This document shows positions 8,545 to 17,026 of a stretch of 64,000 nt of DNA, piece by piece. A program made the translations under genes and the position numbers. The stretch is from Desulfobulbaceae bacterium DB1 (lineage in GTDB: Bacteria > Desulfobacterota > Desulfobulbia > Desulfobulbales > SURF-16). The notes below the pieces were generated by a model, which saw only the letters and a list, made by a program, of their open reading frames with translations, searched no databases and was not told where the DNA came from. Position 1 is the stretch's first letter; every line of letters begins with the position of its first letter. The stretch is from NCBI GenBank assembly GCA_001914235.1, contig MQUF01000014.1, positions 128,005-192,004 on the forward strand, given 5' to 3'.

Positions 8545-9193
8545 CCAAACGTTGACGGAAGCGTTTCGCCCAGAAATCAAAGGCGGCCCTGGTGTCGTCC
8601 CACTTGCCGCGGAAGACCGCCTTGCCGCCCTGCCGACGATCAACGGCCGCAGCCAGACGCTCGCCGGTGGTGGAATCGAGCAGTTCGAACTCCGTGCCGG
8701 CCTCGCCGGTGCCAAGGTTGTCGTCACTGACTGCCTTGGTCGCGCCGGCAACAGCAAGCCCCACCGGATTGATGGTCGACAAGGCATTGGCCACTGGTTT
8801 GGACGGTTTTATATCGGTGATGGCGATTCGCACCCGGAGGACGTCGGGGCCGGGTTGATCGACAATTTCATAGCCGCTCCTGACCGCCTCGATGAGGGCG
8901 TTCTGGTAGTAGTCGGTCAGCTCCTTGAGGATGGTCGGATCAATGGCCTGGTAATCGGCATTGTCGCTGAGCAGCACCAGGATCCGCTCGAACATCAGCT
9001 TGTTGTAAGGTTTCAGGGTGGCGCCGGGCTTTATGTACAGCAGGGCCGCGCGGTCATCGCCGCCCGGCCGAAGCTGGCTGTAGTCGCCAAGGAAGCCGCT
9101 TTGTTTCACCGATTTCATGCCGCTGGCCGCACAGCCGGCAAGCAGCACGGCACTGATCAGGACGCACAGGATCCCATAAGAAGACTTTTTCAT
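8528..9193 (-). CDS. DUF3313 family lipoprotein
   Basis: The 221-aa product has a signal with lipobox VLLAGC (Cys near 21). The mature part matches the DUF3313 pattern: FLGDYSQLRPG near the N terminus, a middle RVRIAITDIKPSKP strand, a Gly/Ala-rich hydrophobic turn, then EFELLDSTTGERLAAAVDRRQG and a C-terminal helix with Trp-Asp (GKWDDTRAAFDFWAKRF). The function of the family is unknown; members are periplasmic-facing lipoproteins often found near outer-membrane channels. The start codon is followed by a Lys-rich n-region, and a purine-rich ribosome site precedes it. Confidence 0.8.
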   Translation of the reverse strand: MKKSSYGILCVLISAVLLAGCAASGMKSVKQSGFLGDYSQLRPGGDDRAALLYIKPGATLKPYNKLMFERILVLLSDNADYQAIDPTILKELTDYYQNALIEAVRSGYEIVDQPGPDVLRVRIAITDIKPSKPVANALSTINPVGLAVAGATKAVSDDNLGTGEAGTEFELLDSTTGERLAAAVDRRQGGKAVFRGKWDDTRAAFDFWAKRFRQRLDEARQ

Positions 9194-9260
9194 GTTTTCA
9201 CTCCTTTTTTAAGGTTATGCCGGTAAATAGGGTAAATACCGGACGGTTCAATCTGGTCTG

Positions 9261-10376
9261 TCAACCTCCCGCGGAAATCGTCAGGACCGGCGCGCCATCT
9301 TTCACTCCAGGCTCCGTGAGGGTCATGATGAACATCAGGAATGAAAAGAGTTTTTTGGACGGATAGTCCCGATCGTCGACCCAGAACCAATGCCCCCGAT
9401 ACGGCACGGAGACGAAGGCGTCTGCAGGCTTCTCCGCTGAGGAGATGATGTGGATCAGCGGCTTGCTGAAACCCGCGCCTTCGGTGGTCATGGTCGGGCT
9501 GGTCCGTTGTTCGCCGACATCTTGGACAGGAACCTCGATGGTCGAGGAGATATCGCTGAGGATCTCTATGATCGAGCGGGTCAGCAAAGCAATTTCGCGA
9601 TCGTGGGACGATGCCGACCCGTAGATCACCTGAAATTCACCCGCCTCTTGCCCGAGGCCGAGTATCTGCCGCACATCGGCAGTCAATTGTGAGAGCTGGG
9701 CTGATTCAGTTTTGCGGAACATCATGAGCAGGGCAGCCTGTTCATCAACTTTCGTGACCCGCAGGGCGACGGCACCGGAAGACTGGATCGCTTGCAGTTT
9801 TTCCAGCAAGGGGCTGAATTCAGGATCAGCCGCATGCATCCGGGCAGAGCCGCCGAATTGGTTACGGACACCATTGACAGCGTGGACCATGAGTCGGAAG
9901 ACCAGGGCAATGGGATAACCGCCTTCGACCATTGCCATGACCGTGGCGGGGGAAATAGGCGTCATCAGGCTGCGGGCGAACTTCTCGCCGGTCAGGAGAT
10001 TGTAGGTAACCGTCGGGCGATCATAGTAACTTGTGATGCCGCCTAATTCCTGACGGTTTCCCTGTGGCGGAAAGGACCAGCCAAGGGTGCCGCGCAGTTC
10101 CGTTTGCACGGAGTATTGATTGGTAATTGACGTGACATCGAGGAAGATCGGCACGTCGCCATAACGGATTTTGACGATATTGAGCAACATCTGACGCTTC
10201 CACGAGTCGGCAACCGCCGTGGTGTAATCAAAGCGGTCACGGGCAATAGTTGCCGGGCCGATGACGGAACAGCCGGCAAAAGCCGGCAACGTCAGCAGCA
10301 GGATTATGCCCGCAATCCACTGTTGGCGATGCGATGCGTGATATGCAGCCATCAATCGGCACGCTTTCGTAATCAT
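9261..10376 (-). CDS. putative lipoprotein, family not recognised
   Basis: The product has 371 aa and a signal sequence ending LPAFAGC, a usable lipobox near residue 36. The mature part starts with RDRFDYTTAVADSWKRQMLLNIVKIRYGDVP, a helix then strand, and continues with a beta-rich region (GTLGWSFPPQGN, RPTVTYNLLTGEKFARSL) and a C-terminal aromatic strand (YRGHWFWVDDRDYPSKK) before a last hydrophobic helix. I know no biochemical role. It lies 15 bases downstream of the FadL-like gene and 67 bases upstream of the DUF3313 gene, so an outer-membrane role with that channel is plausible. Met9 is an alternative start. Confidence 0.7.
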   Translation of the reverse strand: MITKACRLMAAYHASHRQQWIAGIILLLTLPAFAGCSVIGPATIARDRFDYTTAVADSWKRQMLLNIVKIRYGDVPIFLDVTSITNQYSVQTELRGTLGWSFPPQGNRQELGGITSYYDRPTVTYNLLTGEKFARSLMTPISPATVMAMVEGGYPIALVFRLMVHAVNGVRNQFGGSARMHAADPEFSPLLEKLQAIQSSGAVALRVTKVDEQAALLMMFRKTESAQLSQLTADVRQILGLGQEAGEFQVIYGSASSHDREIALLTRSIIEILSDISSTIEVPVQDVGEQRTSPTMTTEGAGFSKPLIHIISSAEKPADAFVSVPYRGHWFWVDDRDYPSKKLFSFLMFIMTLTEPGVKDGAPVLTISAGG

Positions 10377-10391
10377 GGTTTTTTTACCGTT

Positions 10392-11651
10392 TCAGAAGCG
10401 CAATTCGGCGGTGAGCGCAACGATATGAATCGCCACGTTGTCATAGGTTCCGGCAACCCGTCCGGCCAGGGGGCCGCGTTCTACGTCCATGTCCAGATCC
10501 CCTCCCCATGCCAGTTCATAGGCCATTCCCAGCGTTACGTTGCTGGACCAGTCGTAACTGCCGCCGAGTGCAAAGCGCCAGGTTTCTCCGACCGGCAGGG
10601 TGGGACCGAGATCGTCTTCGTCGAGCATGGCACTGTCATAGGCGATGCCGGCCGACAGCAGCCATGGCGTGGAAAGCCGGTACTGGGTGCCGAGGGCGAC
10701 ATGCCAGGTGTCCCGGTAATTGAGGTCGGTGGTGAGATCAATGCTGGTGTCACTGATGGCAACGTCAACCTTGCCGAACTCCGACCAATCCTGCCAGCCC
10801 AGGTTGGCCAGCAGCGCCAAGCGGTCGTTCACTTCGTGGTAAACGCTGGACATGACCGCTTGGGGCATGGTCATGCCGAGATCGATGGTCCGCCCGCCAA
10901 GGCCGAAAATTCCTGTCAACGTGGGGCCAAAACCACTGAAATCGGCGTTGTCCGAGAAGTCCAGATCCGCTGCGGAGAGATAGGTGAGACCGAAACGGGT
11001 GCCCGGCAACGGCTCATACAGCACGCCGAGATTCAGTTGCACGGCCAGGTCTTCGTCGCTGAGTTCAAGTTGAGCATCCGGCAAGGTATCGAGCACTCGA
11101 TTAATCGCCACCTTGTCCTCGAACATTCCGTAAAGCATCGCAACGCCTGCCCCCACCGAGAACCGGTCGTTGACCTTCCAGGCGATGGCCGGCTGGAAGG
11201 CGGCGGCCTGCATGGCCGTCTCCTGGACGTAATAACGGCCGACCCAATCGTCCTGGTAGTCGAGGGCAAGGCCGAAATAGCCGGTCATAGCCAGGCCGAT
11301 TGCCAGTTTATCGCTGACCGGATGAACATAGAACAGCCCCCCGCCCGGCATCCAGCCGTTGCTGTCGCCGCTGTTCCCGGCCACGGTGGTGTTAGCGTCG
11401 GCGGAAAAGTCGAGGTTCATGTACATGGGTTGCGCCCCGAGCAGCAACGAGGGGCGTTCCAGCCGCGTCATCCCCGCCGGGTTGGTAAAGGCCGTGGACG
11501 CATCCTGTGCCCGGGCGGCATAGCCGGCGGCGGCCAGACCGACATCGGGACTGCCGATTTCGTAAAGGTAAAGACCGCCGGCCTGAGCGGTCGTTGACGC
11601 AAGCAACATGCCCAGCAGCCATATACCCCCTGAACGGATTGTTTTTTTCAT
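10392..11651 (-). CDS. FadL/OmpP1-type outer-membrane transport protein
   Basis: The mature protein is a beta-barrel. The 419-aa product has a clear signal peptide cut after AQA and then the FadL-type start GGLYLYEIGSPDVGLAAAGYAARAQDASTAFTNPAGM (described here by residue 25-60), where the NPAGM motif of the hatch is diagnostic. Many alternating strands follow, ending with a C-terminal Phe (ALTAELRF) needed for barrel assembly. The ATG at 11651 has AAGGAG 7 bases upstream; the longer frame to 11786 lacks one. FadL proteins pass hydrophobic substrates such as fatty acids or aromatics. Here it would bring in the hydrophobic product or substrate of the sulfatases. Confidence 0.9.
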   Translation of the reverse strand: MKKTIRSGGIWLLGMLLASTTAQAGGLYLYEIGSPDVGLAAAGYAARAQDASTAFTNPAGMTRLERPSLLLGAQPMYMNLDFSADANTTVAGNSGDSNGWMPGGGLFYVHPVSDKLAIGLAMTGYFGLALDYQDDWVGRYYVQETAMQAAAFQPAIAWKVNDRFSVGAGVAMLYGMFEDKVAINRVLDTLPDAQLELSDEDLAVQLNLGVLYEPLPGTRFGLTYLSAADLDFSDNADFSGFGPTLTGIFGLGGRTIDLGMTMPQAVMSSVYHEVNDRLALLANLGWQDWSEFGKVDVAISDTSIDLTTDLNYRDTWHVALGTQYRLSTPWLLSAGIAYDSAMLDEDDLGPTLPVGETWRFALGGSYDWSSNVTLGMAYELAWGGDLDMDVERGPLAGRVAGTYDNVAIHIVALTAELRF

Positions 11652-12001
11652 GAGAACTCCTTTCCCTGCTTCTCGTGTTGGTAAATAGATTCCTGAAGTT
11701 ATGCACCTGTCGATCTTGGTAGCGGATGCCGCCTTAACGGAATTCGCCGTGAGGCACAACACCGGTGAGCAAAACAGGCAAATCAAGCCAAATTTTAGTT
11801 GAGGAATAATCGCTTTTTCATGGCATGTCCCTTTCGTGTCTGCACCGCCGGCAACCCAAAGCGGCTAGGTGTGATTTTTTTTGACGGCAGGGTTTGCGAC
11901 AGCCGTCAGCTTCGTAAAACAAACCATCATTTTTTGTCATCGTCCCGTTTTCTTGTCCGACCCGAGTCAGCCGGTTGAATTTCGTCCGGATTTCCAGTCT
12001 T
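11652..12001. other. gene-free interval with an inverted repeat
   Basis: No gene is supported here. An inverted repeat TGACGGC (11882-11888)/GCCGTCA (11902-11908) lies on the FadL side. It is flanked by T on the wrong side for a minus-strand terminator, so it is more likely an operator or an RNA structure. This gap probably separates two transcripts of the minus-strand block. Confidence 0.4.
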
Positions 12002-13282
12002 TTATCCCTCGGCCGTGCGAATCACCAGCGGCCCCTTGACCGCCTTCATCACTTCTGACGCGGGATGACCGTGCTCGAGCAGGGTGGTCATCGCCTGCAG
12101 GTATTTGCGGATGTGGCGAAAAAACTTGTTGTAGCCGGTGCACAGATAGTGCAGACCCGGCTCGCCGTTCGGGGTTTGCGCGAAACGATGCTTGGGACAG
12201 CCGCCCCGGCACGCCGCCAGCACCTCGCACTCCCGGCAACAGCGGGGCAGGGCGCTTTCCTTGGCGGCGCCGAATCCGGTCCGCCACGCTTTTTCCACCA
12301 TCCCGATGAGGCCGTCGGTCAGGATGTTGCCCAGTCGATAGTGGGGATAGACATAGTGGTCGCAGGCATACAGGTCGCCGTTGTGCTCGATCACCAGCGA
12401 ACGTCCGCACTGCCGGGCATGGATGCACACCGGCGACGGGTTGCCGATCCAGGCGTTGAGCGCCCACTCGAAGTTCATGACAAAGGTGGTGCCGACATCA
12501 TGGCGCACCCACTCTTCGTAGATGGCGATCAGAAAGTCGCCGTAACCCTCGGGAGAAACCGACCACGGAAAGACTTCGATCTGTGTTTCTTCCCGGGTCA
12601 GAACCGCCGGACCGGCCAGCCGCAGGCCCTGCTCCCGGCTGCGGGCGTCCGGCAGCCGCTCGACCACCGGCGAAAACTGGATATATTCAACGCCCTGGTC
12701 GCGCAGGAAGCGATAGACATCGAGCGGCCTGCGCTCTGTTTCGCGGGCAACGCAAGCCAGCACGTTGTACGCGACTCCATGCTTTTGCAGCAGCCGCAGA
12801 CCCCGCATCACCTGCGCAAAGGACCCGTTGCCTCCACGGTCGCGGCGGTAGCGGTCATGTACCTCCTGCGGGCCGTCGAGACTGATGCCGACCAGGAAGT
12901 CGTGTTCCCGGAGAAAAACGCACCACTCGTCGGTCAGGAGGGTGCCGTTGGTCTGCAGGGCGTTGCTGATGATCTTCCGGCCGGCGAGCGGCTTCTGCAG
13001 TTCGACCACCCGGTTGAAAAAATCAAGCCCGCCGAGGGTCGGCTCGCCCCCTTGCCAGACAAAGGCCACCTCCGGCGTAGGCTGGCAGGTGACGTAGTCG
13101 GTGATGAATGCGGAAAGGACATCATCGGACATGCGATACTGTTCGCCGGAACTGAACAGCGCCTGCTTCTCGAGATAAAAGCAGTATTCGCAGTTCAGGT
13201 TGCAGGCCGGCCCGACAGGCTTGGCCACGACGTGAATCCCTTGCGCGATATTGTCTGATTTTCCTAAAGGATGACAGACCAT
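12002..13282 (-). CDS. anaerobic sulfatase-maturating radical SAM enzyme (anSME)
   Basis: This enzyme oxidises the active-site Cys or Ser of sulfatases to formylglycine without oxygen. The 426-aa protein has the radical-SAM triad CNLNCEYC at residues 27-34 followed by FYLEK, the SAM-binding WQGGEPTL, TNGTLL and GISLDGP motifs, and a C-terminal SPASM region with the Cys-rich pattern CIHARQCG, YACDHYVYP, CCRECEVLAACRGGCPKHR that holds two auxiliary [4Fe-4S] clusters. The length is typical for anSME. Two sulfatase genes lie 2-10 kb upstream on the same strand, one Cys-type and one Ser-type, which this single enzyme could serve. The protein is cytosolic, so substrates are modified before export. 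Confidence 0.93.
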   Translation of the reverse strand: MVCHPLGKSDNIAQGIHVVAKPVGPACNLNCEYCFYLEKQALFSSGEQYRMSDDVLSAFITDYVTCQPTPEVAFVWQGGEPTLGGLDFFNRVVELQKPLAGRKIISNALQTNGTLLTDEWCVFLREHDFLVGISLDGPQEVHDRYRRDRGGNGSFAQVMRGLRLLQKHGVAYNVLACVARETERRPLDVYRFLRDQGVEYIQFSPVVERLPDARSREQGLRLAGPAVLTREETQIEVFPWSVSPEGYGDFLIAIYEEWVRHDVGTTFVMNFEWALNAWIGNPSPVCIHARQCGRSLVIEHNGDLYACDHYVYPHYRLGNILTDGLIGMVEKAWRTGFGAAKESALPRCCRECEVLAACRGGCPKHRFAQTPNGEPGLHYLCTGYNKFFRHIRKYLQAMTTLLEHGHPASEVMKAVKGPLVIRTAEG

Positions 13283-13292
13283 GGTCTTTATT

Positions 13293-14117
13293 CTATTCAG
13301 GGAACAGGAACGTCAATTGTGCCCTGAATCCCCAATCCTCCGGGCCGTTATCCGGCGATTCAGCCCAATACTTCCCGGCCACACTGAGCTGCATAATCTG
13401 CGGACCGATCTTGAACAGTTGCGCCACCTGAGCGATCAGCGGAATTGACCACTGCTCGGCTTCCCAGTCGTAGGTGGATTCCGTGTTTAATCCAAATGTT
13501 GTTTTCGTTTTGGTGATGTAACTCACGAATGGTTGCAGGAAGGTGGCATTGATATCGGCCCGGTCGTCGTCACCGGCCACCGACCAGATATGATTGCCAA
13601 GAAAACCGATGGTCCACGGCCCGGCCTGCTTCAGCGCCACCGCCGTTGGGCCGATCCCCCACTTTTCGCCGCCGAGCACTTCGTCGGAGGCCGTCGGCAG
13701 CAGCTCGACCGGCCCCACTCCCCAGATCCAGCCCCCCGCGCTGGGGGCTTTGGGCGAGAAGAACTGGCTGGCGGTGATGTCGCCGAGACCCGACTCGTTC
13801 ATGGCTTCAACCGGGAAATCCTGCTGATCAATCAGCGGCACGATGGTCCGCGTGATCATGTTCCACTCTTCGCCCAGCGAGAAGGGGATGACCGGCTGGA
13901 TGTTCAGGCGGCTGACCGACGCGTCGTCGTTTATTCCGCCGTATTCGTCGTGGTTGTATTGCAGCGGCACGCTGATCAGGCTGGCGATGGGATTCGCCAG
14001 CTTCTTAGCCAGTTCCGCCGCGTTGTCTTCTTCGGCATGGGCCGGCATGGCGCAGCTTGCGATGATCGTCGCCAGTGCGATCCGCCGCCACCAAAATTTC
14101 ATTCGCCTCGTTCGCAT
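13293..14117 (-). CDS. exported barrel-like outer-membrane protein
   Basis: The product has 274 aa. After the signal peptide (cut after AHA) come alternating strands rich in Trp, Tyr and Gly (PLQYNHDEYGG, SRLNIQPVIPFSLG, GIGPTAVALKQAGPWTIGFLGNHIWSVAG) and a C-terminal RAQLTFLFP strand. It resembles the MetA-pathway/transporter-like barrel proteins annotated near aromatic or organic-compound degradation genes. The start at 14117 has AAGGAG 10 bases upstream and sits 5 bases after the previous gene; Met at 14102 is a second choice. It is probably paired with the next upstream barrel. Function in passage of substrate is inferred. Confidence 0.65.
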   Translation of the reverse strand: MRTRRMKFWWRRIALATIIASCAMPAHAEEDNAAELAKKLANPIASLISVPLQYNHDEYGGINDDASVSRLNIQPVIPFSLGEEWNMITRTIVPLIDQQDFPVEAMNESGLGDITASQFFSPKAPSAGGWIWGVGPVELLPTASDEVLGGEKWGIGPTAVALKQAGPWTIGFLGNHIWSVAGDDDRADINATFLQPFVSYITKTKTTFGLNTESTYDWEAEQWSIPLIAQVAQLFKIGPQIMQLSVAGKYWAESPDNGPEDWGFRAQLTFLFPE

Positions 14118-14122
14118 GAACT

Positions 14123-15136
14123 TTACTCTCCTTGCAGGCGCCGCGCGCCTTCCACAATCGGATGCCACCCGTACACCAGGGTCACCATGAACATATCCAT
14201 GCTGAGGTCTTCGGGATCGTCGTCGTTCAGGGTCGATTTGTAGCCGACGGTGAGGTTCAGGTTGTCGTTGACCTGGTAGCCAAGCGTTATGCCGGCCGCC
14301 AGGTCGTCACGCTTCTCCCCAGTCACCCCGGCGATGGTCGCTTCGCCGCCGGTGTACCAGGACAGGTCCAGCGCGCCCCAGGCATGCTCGGTGAAGTCGC
14401 GCGACAGGTGCGCATCGAGCTGGAACAGGGGATCGGTCTCCATCCTCTGCCCGACAAAGTCGTCGTTGTCGCCGAACAGCCATACGGCGGGGAGCAGTTC
14501 CAGGGTTGTGCGCCGACCAGGCACCCAGGGGCCGAGCTGATAAATGATCGGCATGCCCAGGCGCCCGTACCAGCGGTTCTGACCGATATTGAGCTGCTTG
14601 TCGTTGTCGTATTCGCCGACCGGCAGCGCCAGGTCGATGAGCAGGTCGACGGAAAAGCCCGGCTCATAGCGCATGGCGTCGGGAATGCTCATTTGTGCCG
14701 GTGGGCCGAGGAGGTTGATGTTAAACTCGAGCATCGGGTCGCCGAAGCCGCTGGCCGATTCGTTGAACAAAGTAATACCGTTCCGGGTGGCATCACCCGA
14801 GATACGTCCCATGGGAACCAAAATCGCGGCCATGGCCGAGCGCTCGAGCACAGGAAAGGTCAGCGCATAGCCTGCCAGGGCCATGGAGGCGTCAAAGTCG
14901 ACGGAATCGGCACCGGGAACAAGACTGGTGTGAGCAGGATCAAACGGATTGGTATTGCCGCTGATCGATTCGTAGATGAGCGGCACGGCACTGGCACCCG
15001 CCAGGGTCTTCAGGTAGAAGCGTGCCGGAACCTGGGCCGGAGACGGCTGCGGGCAAAACACGCCGATCGTGAGCATCAGCGCAATAATACGCAACAACCA
15101 GGCTACGGGATTGTTCAATCTTTTGTTATCTTGCAT
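14123..15136 (-). CDS. exported barrel-like transporter (phenol MetA family pattern)
   Basis: The 337-aa protein starts at 15136, where AAGGAGG lies 7 bases upstream; the frame continues beyond but overlaps the sulfatase. The signal peptide ends at SPA-Q. The body is beta-rich with the pattern of PF13557-like outer-membrane proteins: FSVDLLIDLALPVGEYDN, NRWYGRLGMPIIYQLGPW, LDAHLSRDFTEHAWGALDLSWYTGGE and a final strand MVTLVYGWHPIVEG. Such proteins sit next to catabolic genes for aromatic compounds. It follows the Cys-type sulfatase by 50 bases and precedes the second barrel by 5, so they look cotranscribed. Confidence 0.7.
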   Translation of the reverse strand: MQDNKRLNNPVAWLLRIIALMLTIGVFCPQPSPAQVPARFYLKTLAGASAVPLIYESISGNTNPFDPAHTSLVPGADSVDFDASMALAGYALTFPVLERSAMAAILVPMGRISGDATRNGITLFNESASGFGDPMLEFNINLLGPPAQMSIPDAMRYEPGFSVDLLIDLALPVGEYDNDKQLNIGQNRWYGRLGMPIIYQLGPWVPGRRTTLELLPAVWLFGDNDDFVGQRMETDPLFQLDAHLSRDFTEHAWGALDLSWYTGGEATIAGVTGEKRDDLAAGITLGYQVNDNLNLTVGYKSTLNDDDPEDLSMDMFMVTLVYGWHPIVEGARRLQGE

Positions 15137-15186
15137 GGGTGAGACCTCCTTATGAATAAATGGGTGCATTTTCCTGTCGGCAATGT

Positions 15187-16998
15187 TCAGGGCTTTGGCT
15201 CGGCCAGCATCTCTTGGGGCGGCACGAACTGCTTCTTGTTGATCAGCGGCGGGAAGCCTTCGTCGACCGGCACGCGCGGCGGCAGCTGGTCTTCCAGGGT
15301 CTCGAAGGCAGTGCGGCTCGGCAGGATGACGTTGTTTTCCTTCGCGTAGCGGTCCCAGAGGGCGGTCAGCGCCTTCACCTTGTCCGGGTTCTCCGCGGCC
15401 AGGTCGTTGCGCTCGCCGGGATCTTTGGCGAGGTTGAAGAGCTCCCACTGCTCCTTGCCGAGGGGCTTGTACTGCCAGCGCAGCTTCCATTCCCCCTGGC
15501 GCACGGCGCGGTTACCGAAGACCTCCCAGGCCAGGTAGTCCTGCTCGCTGCGCGGTGACTCCACCTGGCCGGCCAGCAGCGGCACCCACGACTTGCCGCC
15601 GAGAGCGGGGAGCGCGTGACCGTCGAGGGTCTGCGGATAGCTGGCGCCGGCGACTTCGAGCAGGGTCGGCATGATATCGGCCACATGCAGCAGGCCGCCG
15701 TTGATGCTCCCCCTGGCGCGCTTGACCGCCGGTCCACTGACGATCAGGGCGTTGTGCACCCCCCCTTCCGCCATCCACCCCTTGTACTGGCTGAAGGGGG
15801 TCATCGACACCTGCGCCCACATCGGGCCGTAGCCGACATACGAGCCCGGGTCGCCCCAGGCGTTGGGGTGGGTCTGCGACCACTTGGCGGCGGCGTAGAG
15901 ATAGTCGCGCGATCCGGGCGAGCCGGCGATCATCTGGAAGAGATCGGTCCCCTCGGCGCCGTTGTCGCCAAAGGCGATGAAGATGGTGTTGTCGTACTCG
16001 CCGATCTTCTTCAGGTAGTCGATGAGGCGGCCGACGTGGAAGTCGAGGTTTTCTACCATGCCGGCATAGAGCTCCATCTTTTTGCCGAGGATGGCCCGGG
16101 AGGCCGGGGCGAGCACCACCGGATCGGGAATGAACCACATGCGCTCGGCGAGCTGCGTCCCCGCCGGGGTGATGCCGAGCTCGATCTGGCGCTTGAGCCG
16201 CTCCTGCCGCACCGCGTCCCAGCCCTTGTCGTACTCGCCGACATGGCGCTTGCGCCACTCCTCGGGCAGATGGAAGGGGTCATGGGGCGCCTGGTGGGAG
16301 ACGTAGGCGAAGAACGGCTTGCCGTCCTTGCGTCCCGCCTCGATGAAGCCGATCAGCTTGTCGGTGTAGGTCTTGGTGGCATAGTAATCCTTCGGCAGCT
16401 TCGTCAGGTAGCGCCCGTCCTCGGTGAAGACCGAGAGCGGCGCCGCGCCGGTGACGTTGGTCATGTCCCAGTAGCTCCCAGCCCCGTCGAGCAGCGAGAA
16501 GTCGCGCTCGAAGCCGCGCGCCGCCGGGATCAGATCGGGAGCCTTGCCGAGATGCCACTTACCGACCATGTAGGTGTGGTAGCCGGCGTCTTTCAGCAGC
16601 TGCGGCAGCGTCGCCACCTGCTTGCTCAGGAACCCTTCGTAGCCGGCGACTCCCATCTGGTTGGGCGCCGTCCACTCGTCCATGTTGCCGAGGCCGTTCA
16701 GGTGAGTATCAACACCGCTCAGCAGCATGGAGCGGGTCGGCGAACAGCTGGCGTGCGTGTAAAAATTGGTGAAGCGCACGCCGTCGTTCGCCAGCGAGTC
16801 GAGGTTCGGCGTCTTGATCTCGCTGCCGAACGCCCCTATGTCGGCAAAACCCAGGTCGTCACCAAGGATGATGACGATATTCGGCCGTTTGAGTGCCTCC
16901 GCGGCGGCAGCGATGGACGCTGCGGCAAACACCATGCTGAGCATTATGATGCCCAGCGTACTCGGCAACAGGCAGAAAGCCCTTCCGTGCTGTTTCAT
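15187..16998 (-). CDS. arylsulfatase, Cys type, exported
   Basis: This sulfatase hydrolyses a sulfate ester in the periplasm. The 603-aa protein has a signal peptide, the metal-binding Asp pair (ILGDDLGF, Asp47-48), and the sulfatase signature CSPTRSMLLSG with the Cys85 that becomes formylglycine. Other family motifs are GKWHLG, SHQAPHDPFHLP and the second metal site FGDNGAEG. The start at 16998 is chosen because AGGAG lies 8 bases upstream and a signal sequence follows at once. It belongs to the arylsulfatase A-like group of about 550-600 aa. The substrate is unknown; the anSME downstream should mature it. Confidence 0.93.
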   Translation of the reverse strand: MKQHGRAFCLLPSTLGIIMLSMVFAAASIAAAAEALKRPNIVIILGDDLGFADIGAFGSEIKTPNLDSLANDGVRFTNFYTHASCSPTRSMLLSGVDTHLNGLGNMDEWTAPNQMGVAGYEGFLSKQVATLPQLLKDAGYHTYMVGKWHLGKAPDLIPAARGFERDFSLLDGAGSYWDMTNVTGAAPLSVFTEDGRYLTKLPKDYYATKTYTDKLIGFIEAGRKDGKPFFAYVSHQAPHDPFHLPEEWRKRHVGEYDKGWDAVRQERLKRQIELGITPAGTQLAERMWFIPDPVVLAPASRAILGKKMELYAGMVENLDFHVGRLIDYLKKIGEYDNTIFIAFGDNGAEGTDLFQMIAGSPGSRDYLYAAAKWSQTHPNAWGDPGSYVGYGPMWAQVSMTPFSQYKGWMAEGGVHNALIVSGPAVKRARGSINGGLLHVADIMPTLLEVAGASYPQTLDGHALPALGGKSWVPLLAGQVESPRSEQDYLAWEVFGNRAVRQGEWKLRWQYKPLGKEQWELFNLAKDPGERNDLAAENPDKVKALTALWDRYAKENNVILPSRTAFETLEDQLPPRVPVDEGFPPLINKKQFVPPQEMLAEPKP

Positions 16999-17026
16999 AT
17001 CTCTTGCTCCTTTCTTCATGTGGCAC

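Noticed and set aside
10323-11597. 424-codon plus-strand frame opposite the FadL-type gene
   Set aside because: It is the antisense of a clear beta-barrel gene with signal peptide and NPAGM motif.
11882-11908. Inverted repeat TGACGGC/GCCGTCA as terminator of the anSME gene
   Set aside because: On the minus strand the stem is followed by A, not T; the T run lies on the wrong side.
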